NCBI GenBank assembly: GCA_964546285.1
Contig: CAZJJK010000010.1
Location: forward strand, 1-47,023
Direction of reading: 5' to 3'
DNA from: CAZJJK01 sp964546285
GTDB lineage: Bacteria > Spirochaetota > Spirochaetia > Treponematales > Breznakiellaceae
DNA: 47,023 bases
Shown: positions 17,734-26,323 of the stretch, one piece after another
Layout of the letters: the number at the start of each line of letters is the position of its first letter
How positions within the stretch are numbered: position 1 is the stretch's first letter
Program-made: the position numbers and the translations under genes
Notes under the pieces: generated by a model
Databases searched by the model: none
Seen by the model: the letters and a program-made list of their open reading frames with translations, nothing else
What the model was told of the DNA's origin: nothing

Positions 17734-18480
17734 CTATTGGAAGCGCACCGAAATGGTATTGATCTTCAACCCCTGGGCTTCAAACAGTTTCTTGAATAGA
17801 GAAACGGCGCCTTCTTCCGCTTCCGCGCGGATGGACTCAAAGCCCAATGGACTATACCCCTCCACGGAGATAGTATATTCAATTCCGCCTATGCTGCCGC
17901 TGAGAGGTTTCGCCTGGTTCGCGGAGATAATAAGATCGGGCAAGATGTTAAAGAAATGGGTCTTTATTAGCTCCTCATTGGCGCGTAGAGAGCGGTTTTC
18001 ATTAAAAACAAGCAATGAACCGCTAATGAAAGAGGGCTTCCCGGGCTTCGGTTCGGCGAGTTCAATTACCGCGTCAGTGCCCATAAAGACGGATAGAAGG
18101 CCGCTACCGTTAAAGCGCACACTAAACGCGTTAACCTCATCTAGATCGATATAATAGCCGATATCGGCGTTAACGGAAAAATCGTAACTATAATCCGAGG
18201 ATAAATACCAATCGGTTAGTGGCACTTTAAGCCCGCATTTATAAACAAGGTGGCCGTTGTACTCGTTGGTCTGCGAAGCGACCTTAATTTCCGACGCTGG
18301 CTCACTTTTTAATACCGTAATACGTAAATTGTCCAAAGACATGGTTTTATTCAGCTTGGCTCGGGCTAGGGACTCAAGACTTATTATAACAATCAGCGCC
18401 AACACGACGACAGCGGCCGACACGCGAAAAATAGCCTTAATTGTCTTTCCCATCGGTTTTTTTCGCTCTGTTTTATCCAC
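17734..18480 (-). CDS. Membrane-anchored protein of unknown function
   Basis: 248 residues with one N-terminal membrane helix (about 14-36, VSAAVVVLALIVIISLE) and a beta-rich extracytoplasmic remainder. Internal segments include YSYDFSVNADIGYYIDLDEV, AVIELAEPKPGKPSFISGSL and HFFNILPDLIIS. The layout (one anchor, then a beta domain with a GYYIDL-like strand) loosely resembles the DUF4230 family, but this is a weak guess. The start is GTG with GGAGG five bases upstream. No operon partner. Confidence 0.7.
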   Translation of the reverse strand: MDKTERKKPMGKTIKAIFRVSAAVVVLALIVIISLESLARAKLNKTMSLDNLRITVLKSEPASEIKVASQTNEYNGHLVYKCGLKVPLTDWYLSSDYSYDFSVNADIGYYIDLDEVNAFSVRFNGSGLLSVFMGTDAVIELAEPKPGKPSFISGSLLVFNENRSLRANEELIKTHFFNILPDLIISANQAKPLSGSIGGIEYTISVEGYSPLGFESIRAEAEEGAVSLFKKLFEAQGLKINTISVRFQ

Positions 18481-18659
18481 GCTGACCTCCGCTTTCCCCT
18501 AATGGATACGTGCTGAAATCTTCAATAAGCCCCGCCCGTCAATCATAACCCTTATTCACTCCCGCGCTTATGTAATAAATGCTAGCCTAATAAATAACTC
18601 CGGCTTGCCTAATTCGCTTGGTGGAACTTGTGAGCGGGGCAGGCCCTATCCGTGGTCCT

Positions 18660-19253
18660 TTATAATATACAGCTTGGAAAGCGGGAACGGTATAAATCGT
18701 AGTTTTCTTTATCATGGCAAACGAAACTGACCAATTCAAGAGGCTGCGAAAAGTCAGTTGAACGCGGTCTTTTCATATCCTCATCCACTGTCTCGTCAGA
18801 GCCGTGCTCTATAGAAGCGGGGCCATATATGTCCCTGAATAATTGCGCGACAAGATCGGCCGCTCTTTCCTTGGGAAATCCGTACACGCCGGTGGCGATA
18901 TTAGGAAAGGCGATGGAGCGCGCCCCATATTCCGCCGCCAGCGCTAAGGCTTGCCGATAGCAGCTTAGCAACAGCGCGTCCTCTCCCTGGTCTCCGCCTC
19001 TCCAAATGGGGCCGACGCTGTGTATGACGAATTTCGCTTTAAGCCGATAAGCTTTTGTGAGGACCGCCGCCCCTGGCGGGCAGCCGCCTCGTTCTTTAGC
19101 GACCGCTCGGCATTCGGCTAAAAGGCCAGGGCCGGCCGCCCTGTGTATAGCTCCGTCAACACCGCCGCCGCCAAGCAGGCTGGAATTCGCGGCATTGACG
19201 ATAGCGTCTACAGTGAGAGCCGTAATATCGCCACGCATAACAGTAATTTTCAT
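18660..19253 (-). CDS. Macro-domain ADP-ribose hydrolase (MacroD-type)
   Basis: 197 residues. It opens with MKITVMRGDITALTVDAIVNAANSSLLGGGGVDGAIHRAAG-type motifs: the NAAN-SLLGGGGVDGAI loop binds ADP-ribose, and IAFPNIATGVYGFPKERAA contains the second phosphate loop. MacroD-type enzymes remove ADP-ribose from acidic residues and deacetylate O-acetyl-ADP-ribose. The C-terminal part (after about residue 140) is longer than the minimal domain, with an acidic insertion (IEHGSDETVDEDMKRP). CGAGGAC precedes the ATG. No partner ADP-ribosyltransferase or sirtuin gene is in view. Confidence 0.92.
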   Translation of the reverse strand: MKITVMRGDITALTVDAIVNAANSSLLGGGGVDGAIHRAAGPGLLAECRAVAKERGGCPPGAAVLTKAYRLKAKFVIHSVGPIWRGGDQGEDALLLSCYRQALALAAEYGARSIAFPNIATGVYGFPKERAADLVAQLFRDIYGPASIEHGSDETVDEDMKRPRSTDFSQPLELVSFVCHDKENYDLYRSRFPSCIL

Positions 19254-19340
19254 TCGCGTCCTCGTATATTTATGGCTAGGCTTCAGCGAAAACGTTGATT
19301 TTCCTGACTAGCCTGTTATTGGGGGGCTTAGAAATTTTTA

Positions 19341-19528
19341 ACTGCTGCCAATTTTGTTGCACATGTATCTTCTTTTTTAGTAAAGACATGAATAAATACT
19401 ATCACACGTCTTGAGTCAGAACTAGTTCCAAGCGAGCTAATTATGTCAAAGTATAGACTCGCAGTCTCGGCGTTTCCATTCCTTTTCGAAAATTAGTACT
19501 TCTACGCTTCAACAAAATTGGCAGCAGT
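19341..19528. mobile_element. Family 2 MITE-like element, 188 bp
   Basis: Perfect 19-bp terminal inverted repeats (ACTGCTGCCAATTTTGTTG and its complement). It has the same length as the element at 22109-22296 and shares its interior, including GAACTAGTTCC, GTCAAAG(T/C)ATAGACTCGCAGT and GAAAATTAGTA. No target-site duplication is obvious. It occupies the gap between the macro-domain gene and the peroxiredoxin promoter. Confidence 0.78.
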
Positions 19529-19678
19529 AAGTAAAAATTTGCGTGTAAGCCAACCCGCGCCTATACTATTATTATCAACAATTAATAGAAACGGAAGAAA
19601 ATCCTTCTTTTTCAAACTAATGGGGCAAAAACAAAAGGATTTTAGCAGGATTCTAGCCTATTCTTTAGCGGTTTTACG

Positions 19679-19714
19679 CTTTTGCTTGCAAAAGTAAAGC
19701 GTATAGATTATATT
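19679..19714 (+). promoter_or_regulatory. Peroxiredoxin promoter with overlapping palindrome
   Basis: TTGCAA (19686-19691), a 17-bp spacer and TATATT (19709-19714) form a good sigma70-type promoter 30 bp upstream of the peroxiredoxin start. The palindrome CTTTTGCTTGCAAAAG (19679-19694; 7-bp arms) overlaps the -35 box and is a candidate operator for an unidentified, possibly redox-sensing, regulator. Confidence 0.5.
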
Positions 19715-19743
19715 AGGAATCATTCTCGTATTTGGAGGTTCTC

Positions 19744-20466
19744 ATGGAAAATGCTAATGAAAATACGTCTGTATCATTGCCTCGTATTGGTGAAAAGGCG
19801 CCATCGTTCAAGGCTGTCACTACCCAAGGGGAAATAGATTTCCCCAAACAATACGCGGGTAGTTGGGTGATTCTGTTTAGCCACCCGGCTGACTTTACTC
19901 CGGTCTGCACCTCGGAATTTATGACCTTCGCTAAGATGGAAGGGGATTTCGCTAAGCTCAACTGTAAATTGGTTGGCTTGTCGGTGGATGGTCTTTATAG
20001 CCATATCGCGTGGTTGCGGACCATTAAGGACAAGATTAAATACAAAGGCATGAAAAACATGGAAGTGAAATTCCCCTTGATTGAGGATATCACCATGGAA
20101 GTGGCCACTAAGTACGGAATGATTCAGCCGGGTGAAAGCAATACCAAGGCGGTTCGTGCTGTCTTTATTATCGATCCCAAGAGTATTGTTCGAGCTATGA
20201 TCTATTATCCGCTCAGCATGGGCCGCAATTTCGATGAGCTTCACCGAGCGGTAGTCGCTCTTCAGGCCGCCGATGCCTTTAATGTCGCGACTCCCGCCGA
20301 TTGGCGTCCCGGCGACGATGTCATTGTTCCGACCGCTGGTTCCTGCGGCGTCGCCAAAGAACGGATGGAGACCAAGGATCCAAGCGTTACCTGCCACGAC
20401 TGGTTCTTCTGCACCAAAAAGCTACCGAAGGATGAGGTGTGGGCTAAGATTCTCAAGAAAAGCTAA
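19744..20466 (+). CDS. Peroxiredoxin (archaeal thioredoxin-peroxidase / Prx6 type)
   Basis: 240 residues reducing peroxides. The peroxidatic Cys55 lies in HPADFTPVCTSEF. The long C-terminal extension carries Cys201 and a CHDWFFC pair (Cys217, Cys223), matching the extra C-x5-C pair of archaeal Prx6-type enzymes such as that of Aeropyrum. This suggests intramolecular disulfide chemistry rather than simple AhpC dimer chemistry. The start is the ATG at 19744, five bases after GGAGG, rather than the in-frame TTG at 19732. It has its own promoter upstream and a strong hairpin terminator downstream, so it is a single-gene unit. No AhpF or PerR gene is visible. Confidence 0.93.
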   Translation: MENANENTSVSLPRIGEKAPSFKAVTTQGEIDFPKQYAGSWVILFSHPADFTPVCTSEFMTFAKMEGDFAKLNCKLVGLSVDGLYSHIAWLRTIKDKIKYKGMKNMEVKFPLIEDITMEVATKYGMIQPGESNTKAVRAVFIIDPKSIVRAMIYYPLSMGRNFDELHRAVVALQAADAFNVATPADWRPGDDVIVPTAGSCGVAKERMETKDPSVTCHDWFFCTKKLPKDEVWAKILKKS

Positions 20467-20475
20467 GGAGCCTAG

Positions 20476-20553
20476 CGCGTCCGTCCATTGGCGGACGCGG
20501 TACCTGGCGTTCGGGTGTCGCTTTACAAGCGAACCTGGACGCCTATTTTATTT
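20476..20553 (+). terminator. Double hairpin terminator after the peroxiredoxin gene
   Basis: CGCGTCCG pairs with CGGACGCG (20476-20499). A second longer stem lies at 20506-20543 (GGCGT/ACGCC outside, TCGCTT/AAGCGA inside with a three-base loop) and is followed by the U-rich TATTTTATTT. It reaches the stop codon of the convergent thioesterase gene. Confidence 0.65.
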
Positions 20554-21294
20554 GAGCGACAGTTCGGCTCTAAAAGCGGTGACGCCGCTTTCCGATAGCT
20601 TGCCTTCCACCGCCCAAGCGCTGGAGCCCTTTTCTTCTCTCAGATTCCCAATAAAAAAATCAAGGCTAGAAGCCGGCTTAACCTCTGATAGATAATTAAT
20701 ATCCACGCGCATAGAGCTAGCCGCTTCCAAGTCGTTCGCGGGAAGAGCGTCCTGAATCCATTGTATATAGCGGGCGTTATTTACATGGCCGTTATAATCG
20801 ATATCGGAATAAAGCGCGCTACGTGAGCCGCTTGGCTGTAGGTTCTCACGTTTGACGAGAGAGCCTCCGCCTTCGCTCATAGCGTCAAGGCCTTTGTTAA
20901 GCGGTAAAGATAATCCGAGAGTCTCCGGTCTTTTCGGCCTAAAAGTAAGCGTGTCCACAACTAACCAAACGCTGCGACCGCGGCCTAAAACCTGTTTATC
21001 CTCGCCATGTATTTCATAATCCCTAAGGGCGTATAGTCTTTCAAGGCCTCTAGGCCAGGTGCGGACAAGGACGCGTTCGCCGCGCCTAGGCCGCCGCAGA
21101 AGCTCAGCTGATAAGCGTGATAATATCCAGGCGAAACCGCGCTCTTTGAAAGCGTCCGTTCCGACACCGAGCGCCTCGGCGTGACGCCCAGCCGCTTCCT
21201 GCCAAAAATTACAGGCGCCGGCGATATTCAGGCGATCGGATCTATCGCAGTCCCAAGTGCCAACGGTAAGATTTTCCTCATAGATCGGAACCAT
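20548..21294 (-). CDS. Acyl-ACP thioesterase (FatA/FatB-like)
   Basis: 248 residues forming two hot-dog domains. It releases fatty acids from acyl carrier protein in the cytoplasm. The N-terminal domain reads YEENLTVGTWDCDRSDRLN, then FAWILSRLSAEL and RTWPRGLERLYALRDYEI, which are hallmarks of the family. The second domain has YSDIDYNGHVNNARYIQWIQ, with the catalytic Asp/Asn/His pattern (DxNxHxNN) seen in FatA-type enzymes. GGAGG lies just before the ATG. It stands alone and is convergent with the peroxiredoxin gene. Confidence 0.9.
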   Translation of the reverse strand: MVPIYEENLTVGTWDCDRSDRLNIAGACNFWQEAAGRHAEALGVGTDAFKERGFAWILSRLSAELLRRPRRGERVLVRTWPRGLERLYALRDYEIHGEDKQVLGRGRSVWLVVDTLTFRPKRPETLGLSLPLNKGLDAMSEGGGSLVKRENLQPSGSRSALYSDIDYNGHVNNARYIQWIQDALPANDLEAASSMRVDINYLSEVKPASSLDFFIGNLREEKGSSAWAVEGKLSESGVTAFRAELSLK

Positions 21295-21422
21295 AAAGCC
21301 TCCGTAGCCATCCTGGCGATACTGGGCGGGGTAGTCAAGCGCCAGCCCTCCTCTTTGATCGGGCTCTAGTTGTGGCTGGATCGCGGCCGCTTGTCTCGAC
21401 AGGCGTAAAATACGGGCGTCGG

Positions 21423-21932
21423 CTAAGGAATCAGAAGGTCGGCGCTCACTACCGTGTGATGCATGCCAGTGAAACTATCGGAGAGAGAGTAGCCCAATAT
21501 CAGCTTATGTCGCCCAGGCCTTAACCGGGAATCGTAGGGATCGCTCGAATCCAACCCTATGACGAAGGTAATCGTGGTTCGGTTATCGGCCTCCGTGCCG
21601 GAATATGATAGGATATTCGCCCTACCGCCCAGTTTCGTATCGTCTTGATGGGCGATAGCCGATACCCCGAAATCGTCGCGAACATATACTTTGCCGTCTT
21701 TAATATAGCCAATGAGGAAATCAGCACCCTTCATCCGATAGCTTGGGTCAAAGCCCACGGCTACCCAGCCTAGGGTCGGGGCGGAAACGCTAATCTCTGC
21801 TGTCGCGGACGTGATGGTCGCGCTGAATTCTATTCCGTTCTTTTCAAGCATCAATGTTTTTTCTTGCCCGAAGGAACTAAGGACCAAAACCAAGCTCAGT
21901 ATCGCTGCTATGAACATCAACCTGACTTTCAT
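21423..21932 (-). CDS. Exported DOMON-domain protein
   Basis: 169 residues with a signal peptide (LMFIAAILSLVLVLSSFGQ) and a single DOMON-like beta sandwich: GWVAVGFDP, GADFLIGYIKDGKVYVRDDFG, LGGRANILSYSG, TTITFVIGLDSSD and a late GMHHT. DOMON domains bind haem or sugars outside the cell. The Met in YRMKGADF and the His near the C-terminus sit where haem-binding DOMONs have ligands, but haem binding is unproven. GGGGAGG precedes the ATG. No redox partner gene lies next to it. Confidence 0.82.
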   Translation of the reverse strand: MKVRLMFIAAILSLVLVLSSFGQEKTLMLEKNGIEFSATITSATAEISVSAPTLGWVAVGFDPSYRMKGADFLIGYIKDGKVYVRDDFGVSAIAHQDDTKLGGRANILSYSGTEADNRTTITFVIGLDSSDPYDSRLRPGRHKLILGYSLSDSFTGMHHTVVSADLLIP

Positions 21933-22108
21933 TATCGCCTCCCCGGCGTTCGCCTTTCTAGGAGAACGCCATAGAAAACCGGCGGATCTTTTAGGATTAC
22001 CGTATTAGTAATATAATTACTCACCTTTTCGGAAGCAAGGCGGGTAATCCCGCTCGAATCGTCCTTTTGTGATTAAGCGAAGTAATCCTGAAACAATCAA
22101 ATTTTTAT

Positions 22109-22296
22109 ACTGCTGTCAATTTTGTTGCATAAGGATATTCATTTCTATAAAAGAGATGAATTAACATCATCACGTGTCTTGAGCCGGAACTAGTTCCCCA
22201 TATGCTAGTTTTGTCAAAGCATAGACTCGCAGTTTCAATTTTTCTTTTCCTTTTAGAAAATTAGTAGCCCCAAGCTTAAACAAAATTGGCAGCAGT
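22109..22296. mobile_element. Family 2 MITE-like element, 188 bp
   Basis: Terminal inverted repeats as in the other copies. The left end has one change (ACTGCTGTCAATTTTG) and the right end is intact. It has the same length and interior as the element at 19341-19528, in the same orientation. No target-site duplication is clear. It lies between the DOMON gene and the ABC exporter operon. Confidence 0.76.
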
Positions 22297-22425
22297 TCGA
22301 AGGTTCTAAAAGAGGCTCAAGTATAATCAATTTTTACACTTGACTGCCTTTATAGCTGAGTATAGTTTTACTTCATGAATAACAACGCCGTCGCCCGCGC
22401 TTGACTATTACGATGCCCCAAACGA

Positions 22426-22457
22426 CATACCGCTCTTTGTGGTATTTTCGCGGTATG
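22426..22457 (+). promoter_or_regulatory. Hairpin in the leader of the ABC exporter operon
   Basis: CATACCGC (22426-22433) and GCGGTATG (22450-22457) are perfect 8-bp arms with a 16-base loop, about 100 bp upstream of the first exporter gene. It could be an operator or an RNA hairpin. No convincing promoter could be fixed nearby. Apart from this and the MITE, the 21933-22558 gap shows nothing recognisable. Confidence 0.35.
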
Positions 22458-22558
22458 GTCATCTGAGGCGCGTTCCCCCTTATTTTTTCGGTTAACGTCG
22501 CCGTGTTCAGGGCGTCGTTTATTGATCTGGAAATTATTCTTAATTTAGGTACCGCATA

Positions 22559-24475
22559 ATGAAGAGAGCCATATTTGGTCCGGACGTGTCTGTTCGTCTC
22601 CGCGAGAAAAACGCCATAAAGGGTTTATCGTCTTTGCTTGCTGGTTTCGCTTTAATATATACTCTGTCTCTGGTCGCTATGGCTGCCGCGGTCGCGGCGG
22701 AAATCGCCAGCGCTTTTGTTCTAAGGGCGGTGGTCGATGGTGCTTTGTCCGAGGGCGGCAAGAAGCTGGAAGTGTTTATCGTAGCGGCGGCCATTGTCGT
22801 GTTGGCCGCCCTTGCCCGAGGCGTTTTTTCCTTCTTTTCCGCGCGCGGAACGGCGCACACCGCTGAGGGCATCGCCAAAGCTGTCCGCGAAGCCTTATTT
22901 GATCATTTACAGCGCTTACCGTTCGCTTATCACGATAGGACTCGAACCGGCGAACTCATTCAGCGGGCTACTTCCGATATCGACGCGGTTAGGCGTTTTT
23001 ATGGTGATCTTGTGCCTAATATCGCCCGGGTTCTACTTCTCTTCGCTCTCAATTTTATCGCTATATCATTGTTCAATGCGCGTCTAGCTTTGTTGTCCAG
23101 TTTGATACTGCCAGCCGTGGCTTTTATATCGATATTCTTTTTTAGAAAAATTTTCGCTTCCTATGACGATTACCAAGAAAGGGACGCCAAGGCTAGCGCG
23201 GTTCTACAGGAGAATATCAGCGGCGTGCGAGTTGTTAAGGCCTTCGCTAGAGGCGCTTTTGAGATAGGAAAATATGAGGAGACCAATGCCGCTCGGTATA
23301 AAAGCGGTTTGCGTCTTAACCTCTACCACGCTCTTTACTGGCCTGTGTCTCATACCCTTTGTGCCGCCCAGAGCCTAATAGGGTGGTTTCTCGCCGCGGA
23401 TATGACGATGAAGGGGACTTTATCAATTGGCGCCTTATTGGCTTATACCGCTATGCTGGGCGGCCTTATCTGGCCTTTGCAGAACCTTGGCCGGATGGTA
23501 GCCCAATTGTCTACCGCCACCGTGTCGTACGGCCGTCTTTCCTCGGTTCTGCGTGAAGAGAGAGAAACCTTGGGTGACGAGGCGGTAGCGGCTAATCAAG
23601 CGGCGGAGAGAGCTGGTTCGGCGCTTCCCCCCGCCCCCGTTGTCGCATCTTCCGCTCAGCCTTCGCCTCCCCAGGCCGTCGCGGCTAGTCTTGTCGGCGA
23701 TATTGTCTTTGACGACGTCTGGTTCGCCTATGGCGACGGCGATAATCCAAATTGGGCGCTTAAGAGTGTGTCGTTCCATGCTGAAAGCGGACAGCGTATC
23801 GCTCTATTAGGCGCTCCCGGTTCCGGGAAAACCACGCTAGTAAACTTGCTACCGCGTTTCTATGAGCCAAGCAAGGGGCGGATCCTGTTGGATGGCCGGC
23901 CTCTACACACCTATCCCAAAGCCTTTTTAAGGGAGCGTATTGGCCTGGTGGAGCAACAGCCTTTCTTGTTTTCCATGACTGTGGCGGAAAATATAGCGTA
24001 TGGAGCCAAGCGGACGTTGGAAAAGGATGAGTTGGAGAAGGCGGCGACCGCGGCGGCCATTCACGCTTCCATTAGCGCTTTCCCGGATGGCTACGCTACC
24101 ATGGTTGGCGAACGCGGCGTTACCCTTTCCGGTGGGCAGAAACAGCGGGTAGCCATAGCGAGAACCCTGGTTAAGGACCCGTCTATCCTGATCTTGGATG
24201 ATTCCACCTCAGCCGTGGACGCCGAGACCGAGGATCATATCCGCGCCGCCATGGATAGGCTAGGTAAGCGGACGACCTTCGTTGTCGCTCATAAGGTGAG
24301 AACCCTAATGGACGCTGACCTTATCCTGGTCTTCCGTAATGGCGAAATAGTTGAACGCGGCAATCATGCCGCTCTGATCAAGGCTACCGGTTTTTACGCT
24401 AAGGCTTTTGATTTGCAGACAAGAATAGAAGATGAATTAGAAGAGGAGTTACGCCATGAGCCCCGAGTTTCATGA
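22559..24475 (+). CDS. ABC exporter subunit A (fused membrane and ATPase domains), non-catalytic half
   Basis: 638 residues: a six-helix type IV exporter membrane domain (to about 320), an Ala/Pro-rich linker (about 345-380) and an ATPase domain with Walker A LLGAPGSGKTTLVN, Q-loop LVEQQPFLFS, signature VTLSGGQKQR and Walker B SILILDDSTSAVD. Asp replaces the catalytic Glu after Walker B, while the signature is intact. The H-loop VAHKVRTL is kept. Its stop overlaps the start of subunit B by about 20 bases, so the two form a heterodimer. This asymmetry matches TM287/288- and TmrAB-type multidrug exporters. Substrate unknown. Confidence 0.92.
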   Translation: MKRAIFGPDVSVRLREKNAIKGLSSLLAGFALIYTLSLVAMAAAVAAEIASAFVLRAVVDGALSEGGKKLEVFIVAAAIVVLAALARGVFSFFSARGTAHTAEGIAKAVREALFDHLQRLPFAYHDRTRTGELIQRATSDIDAVRRFYGDLVPNIARVLLLFALNFIAISLFNARLALLSSLILPAVAFISIFFFRKIFASYDDYQERDAKASAVLQENISGVRVVKAFARGAFEIGKYEETNAARYKSGLRLNLYHALYWPVSHTLCAAQSLIGWFLAADMTMKGTLSIGALLAYTAMLGGLIWPLQNLGRMVAQLSTATVSYGRLSSVLREERETLGDEAVAANQAAERAGSALPPAPVVASSAQPSPPQAVAASLVGDIVFDDVWFAYGDGDNPNWALKSVSFHAESGQRIALLGAPGSGKTTLVNLLPRFYEPSKGRILLDGRPLHTYPKAFLRERIGLVEQQPFLFSMTVAENIAYGAKRTLEKDELEKAATAAAIHASISAFPDGYATMVGERGVTLSGGQKQRVAIARTLVKDPSILILDDSTSAVDAETEDHIRAAMDRLGKRTTFVVAHKVRTLMDADLILVFRNGEIVERGNHAALIKATGFYAKAFDLQTRIEDELEEELRHEPRVS

Positions 24476-26258
24476 CGAGGAATATGACGAGAGTTTCAAC
24501 GGCAGAACCGTACTGCGTATACTGAGGACCGCCCTGCGTCACTGGACGCTGTTCGCCGGCTTTGTGGCGTCGGTAATGGCGATGTCCCTGGCGGAGAGTT
24601 ACGGCACCTATGTGCAGAAGCTTATTATCGATGACGGGCTGCTTCAAGGTGACTGGGCGGCGACTATCGCCCTGCTCATTCGTTTTGGGATCGTAATGAT
24701 AGTTCAATCCTTCGCGGTATTTGGCTTTATCTGGTGTGCTGGTATTCTTGGCGAAAAGCTGCAGTACGATCTGCGTAAGGCGGTGTTCGCCAAATTACAG
24801 GACTTGAGTTTTTCATATTTCGATAGAACCGCGACGGGCTGGATTATTTCCCGCGCCCATTCGGATACCAGTAAACTGGCCGATTTCGCCACCTGGATGC
24901 TGGTGGATCTTTTCTGGGCTATCGCCAATATACTATCGGCCATCTATTTTATGGTGTTTATCGATCTTCCTACTGCTTTGATCGTGGCCGCCGTTTTACC
25001 GCCGCTGGTTTTTATCGCCCTGCGTTTCAAGAAGATCATTATTCGGGAGTATCGACAGGTCAGAAGCACTAATTCCAAGATCACCGCCCGTTATAGTGAA
25101 AGTATAAGCGGCGTACGCGTGGTAAAGGCGTTGGCTAGGGAAAAAGAAAATCTGACTAGCTTTGCCGGCGTTACCTCCACGATGTACCGGCATTCTTTCC
25201 GCGCGGCCTGGTTGTCGGGCTTGTTTCTGCCTTTGGTACAGATTATTACCTCAGTGGCGCTCGGCGCGGTCCTCTGGTACGGCGGCTGGAAGCTGCAACT
25301 TGGCGGCCTTTCGGTTGGCGCGGTTAAGGCCTTCGTTACGTATATCAGCTTTATTATGTGGCCAATCAGCGATTTAGCCAGAGTGTATTCCGAAATGCAG
25401 CACGCCGTCGCCGGCGCCGAGCGGGTTTTTGGCCTTTTGGATACGGAAAGTGATATAAAGGATAGTCCGAACGCCGCTCCCTTTACGGCGCTTAAGGAAA
25501 CTTTGGAATTTCGCTCGGTTTCCTTTCATTATGATCCAGCTTCTCCGGTGTTGAAGGATTTTAACCTGATCCTACGCCGAGGCGAAACCGTAGCTTTAGT
25601 CGGCCCCACCGGCGGCGGTAAAAGTACCATCGCCAATTTGGCCGCTCGCTTTTATGAGCCCTGTGCCGGCTCTATCCTGGCGGACGGCGTGGATTATCGA
25701 ACTTACCAGTTGGAAAGCTGGCATTCCAAGCTTGGGGTGGTTCTTCAGACGCCGCATCTCTTTTCCGGTACCATCGCGGAAAATATACGCTATGGTCGTC
25801 TGGCCGCCACGGATGAAGAACTCCGCGAAGCCGCCCGTCTGGCCCATGCCGAGGAATTTATTCTAAAGCTGGAAGGCGGCTATGAAGCCCAGGTTGGGGA
25901 GGGCGGCGCCCTCCTGTCTGTCGGCCAGAAACAGCTGATCGGCATAGCCAGGGCTCTGCTAGCCCAGCCCGAAATTGTGATCTTTGACGAAGCGACCAGT
26001 TCGATTGATACCATTACCGAGGATCTGATCCAGAAGGGTATGAAAACCCTCCTAGCCGACGCCGCCGGCTTAGTCATAGCTCACCGTTTATCCACTATCC
26101 GCGACGCCCATCTCATTTTGGTTATAGACGGCGGCCGCATCGTGGAAAGCGGTACCCATAGGCAACTCATCCGCTCGGGCGGCCGCTATCGGGATTTATA
26201 CCTAAGCCAGTTTGGCGCCGAAAAAGCGGAGGCGGTGGAGGAAGAGGTGTTCGCGTAG
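24456..26258 (+). CDS. ABC exporter subunit B (fused membrane and ATPase domains), catalytic half
   Basis: 600 residues with a six-helix membrane domain (about 30-330) and an ATPase domain: Walker A LVGPTGGGKSTIAN, Q-loop VVLQTPHLFSG, a degenerate signature LLSVGQKQL (canonical LSGGQ), Walker B EIVIFDEATSSID with the catalytic Glu, and H-loop VIAHRLSTI. Pairing this Walker B with the intact LSGGQ of subunit A gives one working ATP site; the other site combines Asp with LSVGQ and is degenerate. It starts inside the end of subunit A, so the two are co-translated. Confidence 0.93.
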   Translation: MSPEFHDEEYDESFNGRTVLRILRTALRHWTLFAGFVASVMAMSLAESYGTYVQKLIIDDGLLQGDWAATIALLIRFGIVMIVQSFAVFGFIWCAGILGEKLQYDLRKAVFAKLQDLSFSYFDRTATGWIISRAHSDTSKLADFATWMLVDLFWAIANILSAIYFMVFIDLPTALIVAAVLPPLVFIALRFKKIIIREYRQVRSTNSKITARYSESISGVRVVKALAREKENLTSFAGVTSTMYRHSFRAAWLSGLFLPLVQIITSVALGAVLWYGGWKLQLGGLSVGAVKAFVTYISFIMWPISDLARVYSEMQHAVAGAERVFGLLDTESDIKDSPNAAPFTALKETLEFRSVSFHYDPASPVLKDFNLILRRGETVALVGPTGGGKSTIANLAARFYEPCAGSILADGVDYRTYQLESWHSKLGVVLQTPHLFSGTIAENIRYGRLAATDEELREAARLAHAEEFILKLEGGYEAQVGEGGALLSVGQKQLIGIARALLAQPEIVIFDEATSSIDTITEDLIQKGMKTLLADAAGLVIAHRLSTIRDAHLILVIDGGRIVESGTHRQLIRSGGRYRDLYLSQFGAEKAEAVEEEVFA

Positions 26259-26323
26259 AGCGCGTCGCTGTTCAGGAAAGAGGCTTATGGGAAAGATTCT
26301 TGTCAAACCTTATCGCGCGGCGG

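Noticed and set aside
22300..22420. Promoter TTGACT-TATAGT upstream of the ABC exporter
   Set aside because: The spacer is only 15 bp, and a second TTGACT has no good -10 partner, so neither was annotated.
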